Assembly: GCA_023101725.1 (NCBI GenBank) | Contig: JALJCO010001134.1 | Location: 248,001 to 312,000, forward strand | Origin: Atherinomorus stipes | Lineage: Eukaryota; Chordata; Actinopteri; Atheriniformes; Atherinidae | Length of the DNA stretch: 64,000 nt | Reading direction: 5' to 3' | Shown: positions 49,198-60,263 of the stretch, one piece after another | Layout of the letters: every line of letters starts with the position of its first letter | How positions within the stretch are numbered: the stretch's first letter is position 1 | The notes under the pieces: generated by a model | Told to the model about the DNA's origin: nothing | The model's database searches: none | The model's input: only the letters and a program-made list of their open reading frames with translations | Program-made: the position numbers and the translations under genes

Positions 49198-50241
49198 TTA
49201 AGAAGACAGACAGTTTGATCTTTGACTTATTTATATGTCTATATCAAGGAGTGATTGGTTGGTGCTCAGTAAAGCAGTCATTGTTTCCACCTGTGAGGAC
49301 AGAGTCTAAGGTGCTGATGAATAAGTGTGGCATTTACATGGTTGTGTTTAAAATGGGAAATCAAGTTACTTCCCGATAGATTTCAGTCTGTTAGGTAGAA
49401 CATTGTGTAGGAAGTGCATCAAACTGCATAATGTGTTTTATTCTGTGCGAATGTCTTTTGCAAAAAGAGTGAATGAGTTTGCAAAAGAGGGATTGATTCA
49501 ATAAATGTGTGCAGGCGGGTGGGAAATTTATTCAGACAACAGGGTTTAGAGTTATAGGAGTTGTGAAAAACTGTAAGAGGCAGCTTAGGTGCAAATATAA
49601 CTGCATTTTAGTTTCACTATTAATAATAAATGCGGTGAGAATGTGGTTGGTTAACATTTCATACTGTCAAATGAAAAAAATCTGTAATCACACTTTTATA
49701 TAAAAATGTAAAAAAAAATTAGGTTTAAATCTACAAAAAAACAGATTAATGTGAAGTGTTTTCTATTATGGCTTTATTTAGATAAGTAATAAGAAGAAAA
49801 TAAAGTTGCATATAATTATGCTACAGAAAGGAGCAGAAACAAATCTAACACAGAACTTACTCATTATTAGATAACAAGGCTCAAATTTAAGCCATTAGTT
49901 GACCTAAAAACAACCAAAAACGAGAAACCCTTTACTTCTCTCAAAAGACTTTGTTCCAAATAGGATGGAAAAAAGACAAAAACATCTTGTGAGAGGAACT
50001 CACATGCTCAACAAACAGGTTGGTACTAGTAAAATACCACAACATCACAGTAAAGGTAATTATGTGTGTATTTATAACTGGTCGGCTCAGACATGTTTAA
50101 AGCTATTAAAGGTTCAACCTTTATACTTCCTACCAGACTCAAACATTCACGTCACCATGAGACCTGCACATGCACCTCTCTGGTTCATCTGATTCTATTC
50201 TATTTGTTCAAGGTAAATAACTGAATTTTTAAAAAGAAAAA

Positions 50242-50269
50242 GATTTCCATCCCCTTGGGGATGGAAATC
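50242..50269. other. Perfect short hairpin
   Basis: GATTTCCATCCCC and its exact inverse are separated by two bases (TT). The arm's CCTTGGGG core recurs in part at once (CCCCAAGG), so two alternative stems are possible. There is no surrounding gene to explain it. Confidence 0.6.
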
Positions 50270-50925
50270 CCCAAGGACTCTTCATGAAAATGAGCTTTTA
50301 GTTGCATCTGAGAGAATACATGTGTATTTATTGACAATGAATCTAATGTATAGGATTATTTTAATACATAGTAGAGACATTTGTTTCCATTTAATGGCAG
50401 TTCTTTGGTATTTTTAGACTGAAAACTATGGAATCATTACCCCCTGTTTTGTCCTTATTTTGTGACCCTCTAGTTTGCTTCAGGTCGTTCACCGTGGACA
50501 TATTTGGGGTTTTAAAAATAATTTAGAAATAAAAAATTAGATCTGACTTCAGTTTATATTATGAGGAGAGTCAGATCAGGTGGTCAAGAGTGCTAAACAC
50601 TAGAGTCTATTGTTTGATCTGTGCAGCACTTTGAGGTCACTTTACTGTGGCCTTGACCTAAAGTGACCCTTACACGTGTAAATGCACAATTATGTACATT
50701 AAATATATTCACTCATTTTCTGTACCGCTTATTCAATTCAGGGTCACAGGGGTCGCTGGAGCCTAACCCATCTAATATCAGGCAAAACGTACACACTGGA
50801 CAGGTCGCCACTCTGTCGCAACATTTAAGTAACATCTTTAAAAAAGAAATTAGACTTTTTAAAATAACATTTTATGAAGTTAAAATAACATCCAAATGTT
50901 ACTCTGATCATAATGTTAGGCCTAC

Positions 50926-50928
<3 letters not shown>

Positions 50929-50979
<51 letters not shown>
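50929..50979. repeat. (TA)n microsatellite
   Basis: Uninterrupted TA dinucleotides; translated frames of Ile/Tyr are not genes. Confidence 0.95.
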
Positions 50980-50982
<3 letters not shown>

Positions 50983-51608
50983 TTAGTGGTACCAAATGTT
51001 TTGTGATTTGTTTAGAGATCCAGTTTTTAGATTTTGATCTGTAAGTTGGAATGAATATAAATGAATAGGTCAAATAAGTAAAATATGTAAATAAAATAAG
51101 TTAGAAAATTATTTTACATCAAAAATGTAAAGAATGAGAGGTTTTTCATGTTTTTTTAAAAAAATACTTAATTTAATACAAACATTTTGATAGTATTTGT
51201 ATTTCTAAAGCAAAGGGGAAAAACAGAATTTTCATTTAAATTTTTTTTTTTTTTTAAAATAGGCCATTATTGTAATTTTACAGGTCTGGCCCACAAATTG
51301 CGCTGAATGTGGCCCCTGGACTAGAATGTAACATCCCTGGATTACAGTACTGGGATGAAATATTATTTTGCAGGGGAAAGGTTGAGAACTACTTTGTGAG
51401 ACAAAATGCTTTGCCTTACAGACACAGAATGGAGAGTTAAGGGAAATACATCCTCCATTATATTTAGCATGATGAGGAAGATTTGGGGGGTGTGGTTGTT
51501 GAAAACAAGTTGAGGCAGCTGAGTTTCAGAAAGGAAAATGCAGCCTATGGTTGTTGCTCTTTTTAATCAAAACCAGAGATTTTGGAGCGCTGTATAACCT
51601 ACCGAACC

Positions 51609-51620
51609 GAAACTGAAACT
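51609..51620 (+). promoter_or_regulatory. ISRE (interferon-stimulated response element)
   Basis: GAAACTGAAACT is an exact match to the GAAANNGAAACT consensus bound by IRF/ISGF3 factors. It is preceded by ACCGAACC and lies about 140 bp before the donor of the predicted non-coding first exon of the NLR-like gene, so it is in a promoter position. Confidence 0.6.
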
Positions 51621-51639
51621 GTACCAGTGCTGGGAGGGA

Positions 51640-51761
51640 AGGTGGTTTCCATTGTTGTTACTGATCCAGCATAATAGAGCAGTCCGTTTGTCAGGACTCG
51701 TTCAGATCAGTTCAGATCAGACCCTGAGGTTTACGCAACGAAGTCTCCAGACCAGGAGGAG
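51640..51761 (+). other. Predicted non-coding exon 1 of the NLR-like gene
   Basis: Ends with a strong donor (GGAG|GTAAGT at 51762) and has no ATG-led frame of note. It contains the direct repeat GTTCAGATCA twice. The transcription start is not known; the left limit is approximate. The next supported exon is at 55467. Confidence 0.45.
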
Positions 51762-53824
51762 GTAAGTCAGTGGTTGCATGCGTATCTATCGCGACTGAGC
51801 TCGGACTGCGTGTGTGTGTGTGTGTGTGTGCTGCAGTTTGTTTACATTTTGTGCGGTAGGCGTTGTTACAGGAAAGTGCGCAGTATTTAATGGCGTTAAC
51901 TTACGTTCAAACTGCGATACAAACCGTTTTTTCAGTGCAGTAAACACGGTGACCGACTGCGTAAAGTTCGCTACGTTCATCACTTCCTTGTTTATGATCA
52001 GTAAAATATGTGTGTAATTAACTGTAAACAGGCGTCTCGAAGAAGAAATCAGCATGAGAGGGTTTTAAACATAAAAAGTTCATTTTTCGGCCTAAGTCCA
52101 GAAAACATGTCCATCCTCGGAGTCACTGCGGGAATAAGTTATTCTATGAAAGCTAATAATATCTGGTTATAATCTCTGCATCTATGGCTGACTGGTCAGC
52201 ACCCACACGGACGAAAGAGAAAATGCAAGCTGATCTCGTCCGGCCATTTTAATCAGTTACAAGTAATAAAAGTGAGGAATAATTCTGTTTAGTTTGACTC
52301 GTTTGACGTTGCACATGTAGGATAAGACAAAGGGAAAGTCTAGTTTAAACGAAGTAAATCGATATTGTTGTGAAGAAACAACTCAATCCGTTTTTTCATT
52401 TGCATTTCTGTCAGTCAAAATTATCAAATGGTCGCTCTTGTCACACACATGGTGTTTGTTTTTGTTATTGAGCAGACAGAAGTTTGCTTAACCGCCTGTG
52501 GGCGGTTTGTACCACAAGAGAAAAACGCCCAACGGTTTAAAACCGAGCACCTGTGGGCATTGGCGGAGCGGGGGGGCGGCTTAGGGGGCTTAAGCCTGGA
52601 ATGGTTCTTCAAAAGCCCCGGATCTGTTTTGACTTTTCTTTTTTATGTTTTTTATTATTCTAGATTTGATTAAATAATTCTCATCAACTACAATATGTGT
52701 AAAACGTAATAAAAAGGGGAGGCTGCATGTCGTTACGAGGCTCCCCCCTCTCTAAACTTGGTATGGTCCAAACCTGTGGCGTATGTGTGCCGCGTGCGCC
52801 TTGTGTTGGCACCTCACCTCTCAGGAGCTCGTCAGTACGCGGCGCGGCCCAGCGCAGCCCAAGTACTCCCGCCTGCGGCAGCTCCCGCGTGCTCATTGAG
52901 TCAGAGCATCAGAGGACGTTAATCTAACGTTCATCTGGTAGGTCGTGGTCACGCGTTATATGTAAACAAACCTGTCATGAATGACGATGGTGTGTCCGTT
53001 ACTTTTCCCTGGTAACTTTATAACAGTCAGACGGCATTATGTTATTATGCAGTGAGCACAGATGCGATCGTTTCAACAGGATAAGTGAAAGTAATTATTG
53101 AAATAGTAATATGCTGCGTTTAGCATTGGTTTATGAAGCAAGTACAGTAACGGGGTTAGCCCAATAAATTTCCTTCAATTATTAATTAATTTGAAATAAC
53201 TTTTGAATACATATAAACGTATACATTAGGCTATATATATACTATTTTTATTGATTTGCCAACTGTGGACATCAGGTCCTTTTTTAAAAAAAAGAGAGAG
53301 AGAGAACAGCTCAGGTGAGAGAAAACAACTAAAGTCAATTTCTCAATGATATATGTCATAAATCTTTGGATAATAATACTTTTCTCTGGTTGATGTATGA
53401 ATGAAGGACGAAAAGAGAGAGATGTTAGAAGGAGAGAAAAATGCCAGCATGAGCATTTTAGAACACACGTACCCTAGTTTGTGTACTTTCTTTTGAAGTT
53501 TAGATTAAATGATGTCATGTTTAATGTTGGACTAATAACAACAGCAAAAACACCTTACCTGGTGATATTGTGGTTTCAGCCCACCACTATATGCAGATAT
53601 GACCCTTTACCTGTTTTAACTCCAAAACAAAGGTACAAATAACCTTATAATTGTGTGGAATATAGTGGTGCGTCAACTTTCACAATAATATTTTTGTGGC
53701 TCTGGTTGATCTTTGTGTGTTCGTACAAAGAGGGAAAGATAAAAGCAAGAATGAGAACGACACAGATGTGGAACAAGAACCAGGTTTTAAAAAAGAAGAA
53801 GAAGATGGAATTATATTTCAGGAC

Positions 53825-53896
53825 ATATTATATTATATTATATTATATTATATTATATTATATTATATTATATTATATTATATTATATTATATTAT
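53825..53896. repeat. (ATATT)n microsatellite
   Basis: About 14 tandem copies of a 5-bp unit TATTA. Confidence 0.95.
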
Positions 53897-54304
53897 CCTA
53901 TACCTGGTTTTGTAAATTCTGTCCTGATGAGTCCTGGTTTAGAACTGGTTCTGTGAATTCTGCTCAGTGAGTCCTTGTTTGGTCCTGAGCCGTGTATTGG
54001 TATTGTTCTATGAGTAAGATGTGTGACACCAAGACTGAGTTTTAACTTTAATGGTTATCTATTAATACATTACAATGAAAATACAATGTAGTGTTATGAT
54101 TATTAAAGAACATGGGCAGGACATGTTAAACGTTAGATAGATAAAGGCAAATACTGAATAATTTTTGGAACCACACCAGTAGATTAAATTCTTTATTACG
54201 TTTTTGGTGTACTGGATCACCCTGGTAACGATTGATATTTTTGTGGGCTAAGCCCCTGATGATGACAGTGTCTAGCTCCGCCCCTGCCTGTGAGAAAGGT
54301 TTCT

Positions 54305-54995
54305 TGTGGCCGTTTCTCAATACCAAGTTCGCTAAGAACAAAATTGTGTACTTGCTAGTATGGACTTGTTGGAAGTAAAGACTTCTGAGGACGGAAGGAC
54401 GCAAGTACACTCGTTTCACATTTGGAACAGAAGCATACTTGATTACGTCAAAGACGTTGCTGAAGTTGTGTCATAACAGATATCTAATACTGAAATAATA
54501 AGTAGCAATTATCCTGCTTGAATGTGGCAGTTAAAGACAGCTAATCTGCGCAACCGTCTTACTTACTGTTAGCTACCGTTAGCTGTTCAGCCCATTTGTG
54601 AAACCGCTAGTCACTTTTAATAACGGTTTAAAATTTATCAAACCACCAAGAAGTTGAAGTAAAACAACTCTGTTGTAGAAAAGTTATATAAAATCAACGT
54701 TACGTAAAATAATGAGTATTTTCAGCACTTATAGTAATTACTTTTCTCCTCCACCATTGTTATGCCGCAATGCCTTATGGGATAGAAAGGTGTCTGAAGG
54801 TCTGAAGTCCACAAAAGTCATCTCGAATGCAGACTCGGAAAAGTGGGCGGAGCAAGTACACATCCGGGAATATGGAGCGTACTTGTCTTGATGCGTTCTT
54901 TGAATTGGAACAGTACTTGGACCTCTACTGATGACGTTTCAAAAGTACACAAGAATGCAAGTCCGCAAAAGTACGCATATTGAGAAACGGCCACA
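54305..54995. mobile_element. MITE with TGTGGCCGTTTCTCAATA termini
   Basis: TGTGGCCGTTTCTCAATA at the left and its exact inverse TATTGAGAAACGGCCACA at the right. The inner parts also pair loosely (AAGTACAC, GTACTTG repeats). No clear target duplication was seen. Subterminal TATAAGT- and TACTTG-rich repeats are present; there is no transposase. Confidence 0.8.
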
Positions 54996-55466
54996 GTGTA
55001 TGATATATGTGTAGCCTATGTGAAGGTAAATTGCTTCAAAAAGAAAATAAAATCCTTTCAGTTTATGTTCACAACCGTTGATTGGTTAGTTGTTTGGTAC
55101 CAAAACAACAAAGAAGCATCATAAACTTGCTTTTCTTCCTTATAGTTTATGGCACGTCACATAAAATCCTCAGTTGAACCTGAAAGGCTTTCAATAAACA
55201 TGTAACTGCATGTTGTTTGACTGGAGGAAGAAGGCTCACATAACTTCCATAAACATGCAGTTAGTGTTCAGCTGCAGAGGACAACAACGTTGTTTATTTC
55301 AGCATTAGCCTCTTAAATGTCTGCAGAATAATGAGAGATGTGTAACACGTTTTGCACGATGTGCTGCATTCAGAGAACAAATCAGAGATTATTCTGAAAC
55401 AGTGAAAACAGTCTCTGTTCCCCAGAAGGGTCTGTAAATGTGATGAAAATAACAACTCTGTTTCAG

Positions 55467-55565
55467 CTGCATAAAAATGTCTGAGAAGAGAAAGCGGAAG
55501 GAGACGGACTCTTCGTCTTCACTGTCCAGAGACCCCCTCAGCTCCTCCAGTGAGCTGCCTGGCAG
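55467..55565 (+). CDS. NLRC3-like gene, first coding exon
   Basis: After the acceptor CTCTGTTTCAG the ATG lies at 55477. The exon encodes a start MSEKRKRKETDSSSSLSRD and a Ser-rich stretch ending in phase 2 at GGCAG|GTAATG. The basic KRKRK near the N-terminus could be a nuclear signal. Fish NLRC3-like (NLR-C) proteins commonly begin with such a Ser/Lys-rich leader followed by about 30-residue repeats, each on its own exon, which is what follows here. Five more exons join in phase (57630, 57972, 59965, 60177, 60837), together about 224 codons in this window. Confidence 0.7.
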
Positions 55566-55919
55566 GTAATGTTGCACGAACATATTATCAACCACACCTT
55601 CTTTTTAAATATAAGAATTTGCATATCAAAGATTAGTTAAAATCAGATAGATTAAGCACTATCCAATGAAACTTACTGTACAACAGGAACACATTTGAGG
55701 ACAAAGTAAAATTTAATCCTGTTGACTGGAGAAGACAGGGGAAGTCCTATGACATCACCACTGTAAACAATACCTCTCTAGTTATTTGACAGAAACAATG
55801 TAAAAAACCTCAGTCTGTTCTCTCGGTTTCTACTGGAATCAAACTGGTAAATAATAATAACTTGTTGTTGCTAATCAGTGTACATAATTAACTGATAATC
55901 AATGTTGTATAGTAACTAA

Positions 55920-56792
55920 GTAAAAATACTTTGTTACTTTATTTAAGTAGTATTTTTTACATTTGTACTTTACAACTTCTATTTCTGATGACTTTTACTT
56001 TTACTTCACTACATTTTCTGAGAAAAATCAATACTTTTACTCCATTACATTTACTTGAGCATCTTAGTTACTAGTTACAAAATACATAACGTAAATAAGG
56101 AACGTAACAGCCAATGGACAATCTTTGTTTTGTTGTAATGGGACTAGTAGCAGCCTTGTGCAGCCGTCTCTGAAGCTAAACACACCTTTACCTGCCTCAG
56201 CAGCAGGTGAAAGGCTGTTCAGCATCACTGGTCTGGTCTTCAGTCCAAGAAGAATGAGACTGAGTTCTCACCATTTTGAGAAACAACTTCTTTTGAGGTT
56301 GAACAAAAAGTTTTTCAGGGTTCAGTAATTCAAGTGCTGTCGCACTGCAGTCATGTTAAAGTTTAACCAATCAAGTTCTTTGTTTGTTTGCATCACCTCC
56401 AGGCTCCAAGAGTTTATTAGGAATGATTTAATATTGAATGCACGTGGGTATGAATGTTGGTAGGCATGCACGCAGGTCTGTAAGGATGTGTTTATGTGTA
56501 TAGTATTTTTCTATATGGTTGGAGGTATTGAAGCTCCTTTACACTTTGCAAATTAAAACTTAAAAACTAAATTAAACAGAAATAAAGAAAATGTTAAACT
56601 CAAATTTCTGATTGCGTTTTATTAACAGTACTTTTTACTTTTGATACTTAAGTACAGTAAATACTAGCTACTTTTTTACTTTGACTCAAGTAATATTCTA
56701 GCAGGCAACTTTCACTTTTACTTGAGTCATTTTCCAGTAAGGTACTTTTACTTTTACTCAAGTATGGCTTTTGGGTACTTTATACAACACTG
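55920..56792 (+). mobile_element. hAT element, internally deleted
   Basis: Starts CAATGTTGTATAGTAAC and ends ACTTTATACAACACTG, flanked by a perfect 8-bp duplication CTGATAAT (55912-55919, 56793-56800). It retains the end of the hAT transposase (56125-56328). It lies in intron 2 of the NLR-like gene. Confidence 0.95.
56125..56328 (+). pseudogene. hAT transposase C-terminal dimerisation fragment
   Basis: Contains PASAAGERLFSITGLVFSPR followed by RRMRLSSHHFEKQLLLRLN, the hAT C-terminal dimerisation region (family pattern P-S/A-SAA-ERLFS). The catalytic core and BED finger are missing. Confidence 0.88.
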
Positions 56793-56800
56793 CTGATAAT

Positions 56801-57629
56801 CAGAAGTTGGGTCAGTTTGCTGCTCTGCAGCTTTCAGGAGTGTTACTACAATGCCAAAGAGGAACGACATCAGCAGTTACAGAGAGAATGTGGAAAGGCT
56901 TGATGGGCTTCATCATCCACCATTTTTCACTAAGAAAGATCAAAGTAAATATATGAGACAGCAATCACTCTTCCAAGAGCAACTGCAAAAAACACAAAAA
57001 GAGCAAGTTAGATTACATATTTCATAATAATTTTTTTTTTTTTTTTTCAAAGTTGCAAATTTAACCAAGTATACCTAGTTATATTTGCAACTATAACTAG
57101 TTGTAAATACATGTGCGTGTCATATTTTCTCATTTAGCATGTGGTTATACAACCTGCTCACATACAACTGCGCGCACGTTACAACCTAACAGGTCTTTCT
57201 TTAAAAAAAAACAACAATAAAAATCACGGATAGAAAGCCTCATTTCCACCTTTGTGACATAAAAACCCTCAATGTCCTCTATTTTAACAATCATCACATT
57301 TTCTTTGACAGGTCTCATTTATTAAGTACTGTATGACCTTCCGTCCCCACTAAATCACAACATTAAATACATGAGACTGTGATATTAAATGAAAAGCAAA
57401 TTTCAGTGAAATGGGTCCATCATTTCATTCAGAGGCACATAATCTGAAATAAACTACCATGGAAATAAATGATTATCAGTTATTCAAAAATAGTCTTAAG
57501 TAACAATATGCCACCATGTATACACCTATGGTTCTTTGCCTATTATGTGTATCAGACATATTCTACACGGGTATATTTATGTTTTTCTTTTTCATGGCAG
57601 CATCAGTTTTCACTGTTTTCTCTCATCAG
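56801..57629 (+). other. Rest of NLR intron 2; no gene seen
   Basis: AT-rich intronic sequence ending in the acceptor TTCTCTCATCAG before exon 3. Confidence 0.5.
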
Positions 57630-57728
57630 GTCAGAGAAGAGTGAACCTGAGTCTAAACATCCCAGATGTGAATCATTGAAGAGTGACAGATCCATGTTTG
57701 AGCCTGTCAACTTTGGGAATTCATCAGG
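57630..57728 (+). CDS. NLRC3-like gene, repeat exon 1
   Basis: A 99-bp exon, phase 2 in and out, encoding a 33-residue repeat with core CESLKSDRSMFEPVNFG. Fish NLR-C genes carry several such exons with the pattern (P)xCxSxKSDxSMxxPxxF before the FISNA-NACHT exon. Donor GG|GTAAAT. Phase-symmetric exons of this kind can be gained, lost or skipped without frame damage. Confidence 0.78.
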
Positions 57729-57971
57729 GTAAATGTACTATGGCTAAATAGACTGAGATTACGAATTAAACACATAAAAATAACCATGGCATATCAATAA
57801 TAAATAAGCAATTATACAATGTGGTGTTTTTAATAGTTTATATGAGGTTGTAGTTTATAGCAAGACCTGATGAGCACATTTTTTTTTCTGAATTAACCCC
57901 TTGATTTATAAAATTTCACATGCATGTTTTTTTTAATGGCAGCATCGGGCATCACTGTTTTCTCTTGACAG

Positions 57972-58070
57972 ATCCCAGAAGAATGAAACTGAGTTTGGTC
58001 GTCCCACAAGTGAATCATTGAAGAGTGACAGATCCATGTTTGAGCCGGTCAACTTTGGGAATTCAGCAGG
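57972..58070 (+). CDS. NLRC3-like gene, repeat exon 2
   Basis: A 99-bp, phase-2 exon nearly identical at its 3' part to the previous one (SESLKSDRSMFEPVNFGNS), acceptor CTCTTGACAG, donor GG|GTAAGT. It is clearly a recent duplicate of repeat exon 1; the preceding introns also share AGCATC(A/G)G...CACTGTTTTCTCT. Confidence 0.78.
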
Positions 58071-58599
58071 GTAAGTTTATTGTGACTAAATTGACAAAAA
58101 TTAAGAAATAAACACGTGAAAATCAAATCAAAATTTTATTTATTAAGCACTTTTCAAACAAAACTGCGAATCAAAGAACTTTACAGTTAAAATCATTCCC
58201 ACTTTGCCTACCCCCAATCCCCAATTTAACAATGGACATGCAAAACTCATCTAGAACTCATCTCATCTATAAAATCATGTTTGTGTGACTGACTTCATTA
58301 TAACATCAGTCAAGTTGTATTAGTAATTATAATATATATATAATAACTAAACATATCATCAGTCTGTTCATCTCTGTCACCATTTTTAAACTTATTTAAA
58401 CATTTTAAGGATGTAATAACTTTGAAGAAAATTAAAAATGTATTTATTAACCGTTATGTGTCGTATGTAGGCTTCTGTAGGTTTCTACTGGGCTGGAAGA
58501 AGTTTTGTGCTTTTACTTTGACATAACTAAACAACATCAGCACCAGTTGTTCCTGACTGAAGTCACTAAGTCCGAGAGGGACCCAACTGCAGTCACAGT
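58071..58599 (+). other. Intron with LINE/SINE-tail-like sequence
   Basis: Near 58128-58180 (AAATCAAATCAAAATTTTAT then GCACTTTTCAAACAAAA) is a reversed retroelement 3' end of the kind also seen at 63943. No gene. Confidence 0.45.
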
Positions 58600-58803
58600 A
58601 TGTCGCCATATATCCAATTCCACGCCGGAAGTCCTAAGCGGAATTTTCTTTTTCATGTAACTTACTAAAATCTAACCCTACCCCGACCCTAACCACCCGA
58701 CTACACCATACGCATCTGTTTGCAAGCCGCAGATAGATACTCTTGGCAGTATTTAACTAACTTCCGCATGAGACTTCCTGTATGGATTGGATGTATGGCG
58801 GCA
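58600..58803. mobile_element. Short MITE with TGTCGCCATATATCCAAT-like ends
   Basis: TGTCGCCATATATCCAATTC at left and the inverse of GGATTGGATGTATGGCGGCA at right pair with mismatches. It contains the TTGCAAGCCGCAGATAGATA motif shared with the element at 46428-46604. Confidence 0.6.
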
Positions 58804-58879
58804 CCCTTGTCGTTCATTGTAATTGCAGTTAGGTACTCTTGCTAAGTCCGCGTACTTGTCCTTTAGGAAAAGATGACGG

Positions 58880-59070
58880 CTTTGGAAAAGCCCGTGTTGA
58901 TAAAGTAGGGGCTCAAAGTACAGTTTGGAAGTATTACGGATTCAAAGCTAATGATGAAGGCGAGCCGTTGAACCCTGAAGCACCGCAGTGAAAGCGATGC
59001 TACAAAGTCCGTCTTGCTAACGGAGGCAACACTTCAAACTTCAGGTATCCACGGCGGCGTCCACTCGCCA
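58880..59070 (+). pseudogene. BED zinc-finger fragment of a hAT (ZBED-type) transposase
   Basis: The plus-strand reading has SSVWKYYGF-like VWKYYGFKANDEGEPLN and then, after a TGA where the first zinc Cys is expected, KRCYKVRLANGGNTSNF. This is the BED-finger layout of hAT transposases (DNA binding). The rest of the transposase is missing. A hAT-like right end (ACCGGTATACCCTGCAACCC once the later MITE is removed) lies near 59310-59756. Confidence 0.7.
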
Positions 59071-59321
59071 TGAACCAGCCTGTCTGCTACCTGATGTCTC
59101 CTCCTCCTCCTCAGTGAAGGTGCTTCACTGAGAGCTGCATCATTAACTACGTCACACTCACTGCTGGCCTCACTGCTCTTAAAGAGACAGGCTCCAATTT
59201 ACCAATTTAGCTGCGTTTTTTTTTTCTTTTTAAAGTACCGTTTCTTTTTAAATGCTGGTATAGTACCGTTTTAAACACGTAAGTATTGCGGTACTATACT
59301 GGTACCGGTATACCCTGCAAC

Positions 59322-59744
59322 TAGGGATGCACGATAACTATTTTTTAAAACCGATACCGATAACCGATAAATTTCAACTCCTAAAGGCCGATACCGATAA
59401 CCAATACCGATAACACACATAGGCTACATACCTAACTATACCAAATCAAAAATTCCAACTGTGTGGGGTAGTTTGAGTTTAAAATAAGGTAGGGAAAGAG
59501 GTTTGGAAGCAGTTTTGGATCTCCCCTGTGAAGCAGCAGCTTTCTTTCCCCAATCGCAACATCTCAGCGTGATAAGCATAAAGTGGGATTTTCAACTACT
59601 GCATGTCCAATCTTAAAAATTCCAACTTTATGGGACATAAGTTATTGGGGTATGTCCTCATGATATCGGACTTATCGGAATGACGTCATAATTTCCTGTT
59701 ATCGGCCCGATAATTATCGACCCGATAATTATTGTGCATCCCTA
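59322..59744. mobile_element. hAT-type MITE (TAGGGATGCACGATAA family)
   Basis: Ends TAGGGATGCACGATAACTA and AATTATTGTGCATCCCTA, flanked by CCTGCAAC (59314-59321) and CTTGCAAC (59745-59752). It landed inside the terminal repeat of an older hAT element. It is the same family as 4600 and 5337. Confidence 0.88.
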
Positions 59745-59964
59745 CTTGCAACCCTAATTTCTAGTTGTGACAGATGCAAAACTTATCTGCCCTGAATAAA
59801 TCATACAATGTGATGTACAGTACTTTATTTTTTATATGAGGTTGTATTTCATACCAACACCTGATAAGGATTGTATTTTTTCAATTATGTCTTAATTGAT
59901 AAAGTCTTAGATGCATGTTTTCTTTTTCTTGACATCATCAGGTATCACTGTCTTCTCTTAACAG

Positions 59965-60063
59965 AAAACAGAAAACTGAACCTGAGTCTGAACATCCCAG
60001 ATGTGAGTCAATGAAGAGTGATCAGTCCAGGGTATTGCCCACCCACTTTAGGAAGTCACCACG
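59965..60063 (+). CDS. NLRC3-like gene, repeat exon 3
   Basis: A 99-bp, phase-2 exon after the acceptor TCTCTTAACAG, with core CESMKSDQSRVLPTHF and donor CG|GTAATT. It is more diverged than repeats 1 and 2 but keeps CxSxKSDxS and the aromatic end. It follows the transposon-rich intron. Confidence 0.75.
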
Positions 60064-60176
60064 GTAATTCTACATTTTAACTTTATATTAAGAAATCTTC
60101 CATTAACTCATTAAATTTGCAGTGGAGTAAATGCACAGATGTGTAAAAAGAACTCCATTTATAGCTTGCAGCTCAG

Positions 60177-60263
60177 AGGAAATGAACCCGGAGCTTCCAC
60201 CACTGAGTCTATGATGAGTGATTCATCAGAATCAGTTAACTTGGATACAGAAAAGACCCAAAG
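60177..60263 (+). CDS. NLRC3-like gene, repeat exon 4
   Basis: An 87-bp exon with core TTESMMSDSSESVNL, ending phase 2 at CAAAG|GTAAAC. Two tandem acceptors exist: TTGCAG (60171) and, 5 bp on, CTCAG (60176). Only the second keeps the frame with the previous exon; the first leads to TGA within about 14 codons. I therefore choose 60177 as the start. Confidence 0.68.

Larger units (their letters stand above)
47690..49575 (+). mobile_element. DNA transposon relic with long terminal inverted repeats
   Basis: About 100 bp at 47690-47790 (CTCTAAACCCTGTTGTCTGA then CACATTTATTGAATCAATCC) recurs inverted at about 49475-49575. Between them are a decayed DDE transposase piece (47846-47970) and a nested fold-back MITE (48348-49197). 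The combination of TIRs and PFLNPIEE marks a Tc1/IS630-like transposon. Confidence 0.75.
49576..51608. other. Upstream region of the NLR-like gene; no gene seen
   Basis: Holds a 13-bp-arm hairpin at 50242-50269, a (TA)n run at 50929-50979 and poly(T) near 51241. Short frames are unsupported. Confidence 0.5.
51762..55466 (+). other. Intron 1 of the NLR-like gene (predicted)
   Basis: No other gene is supported. It contains (TG)n at 51810-51830, a GC-rich patch at 52740-52930, a 70-bp (ATATT)n array at 53825-53896 and a MITE at 54305-54995. It ends in the acceptor CTCTGTTTCAG. Confidence 0.5.

Noticed and set aside
50663..51073. Frames ending in IYIYIY repeats
   Set aside because: Produced by the (TA)n microsatellite.
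52427..52930. GC-rich patch as an alternative first exon of the NLR gene
   Set aside because: No ISRE, TATA box or good donor linked to the exon at 55467; composition alone is not enough.
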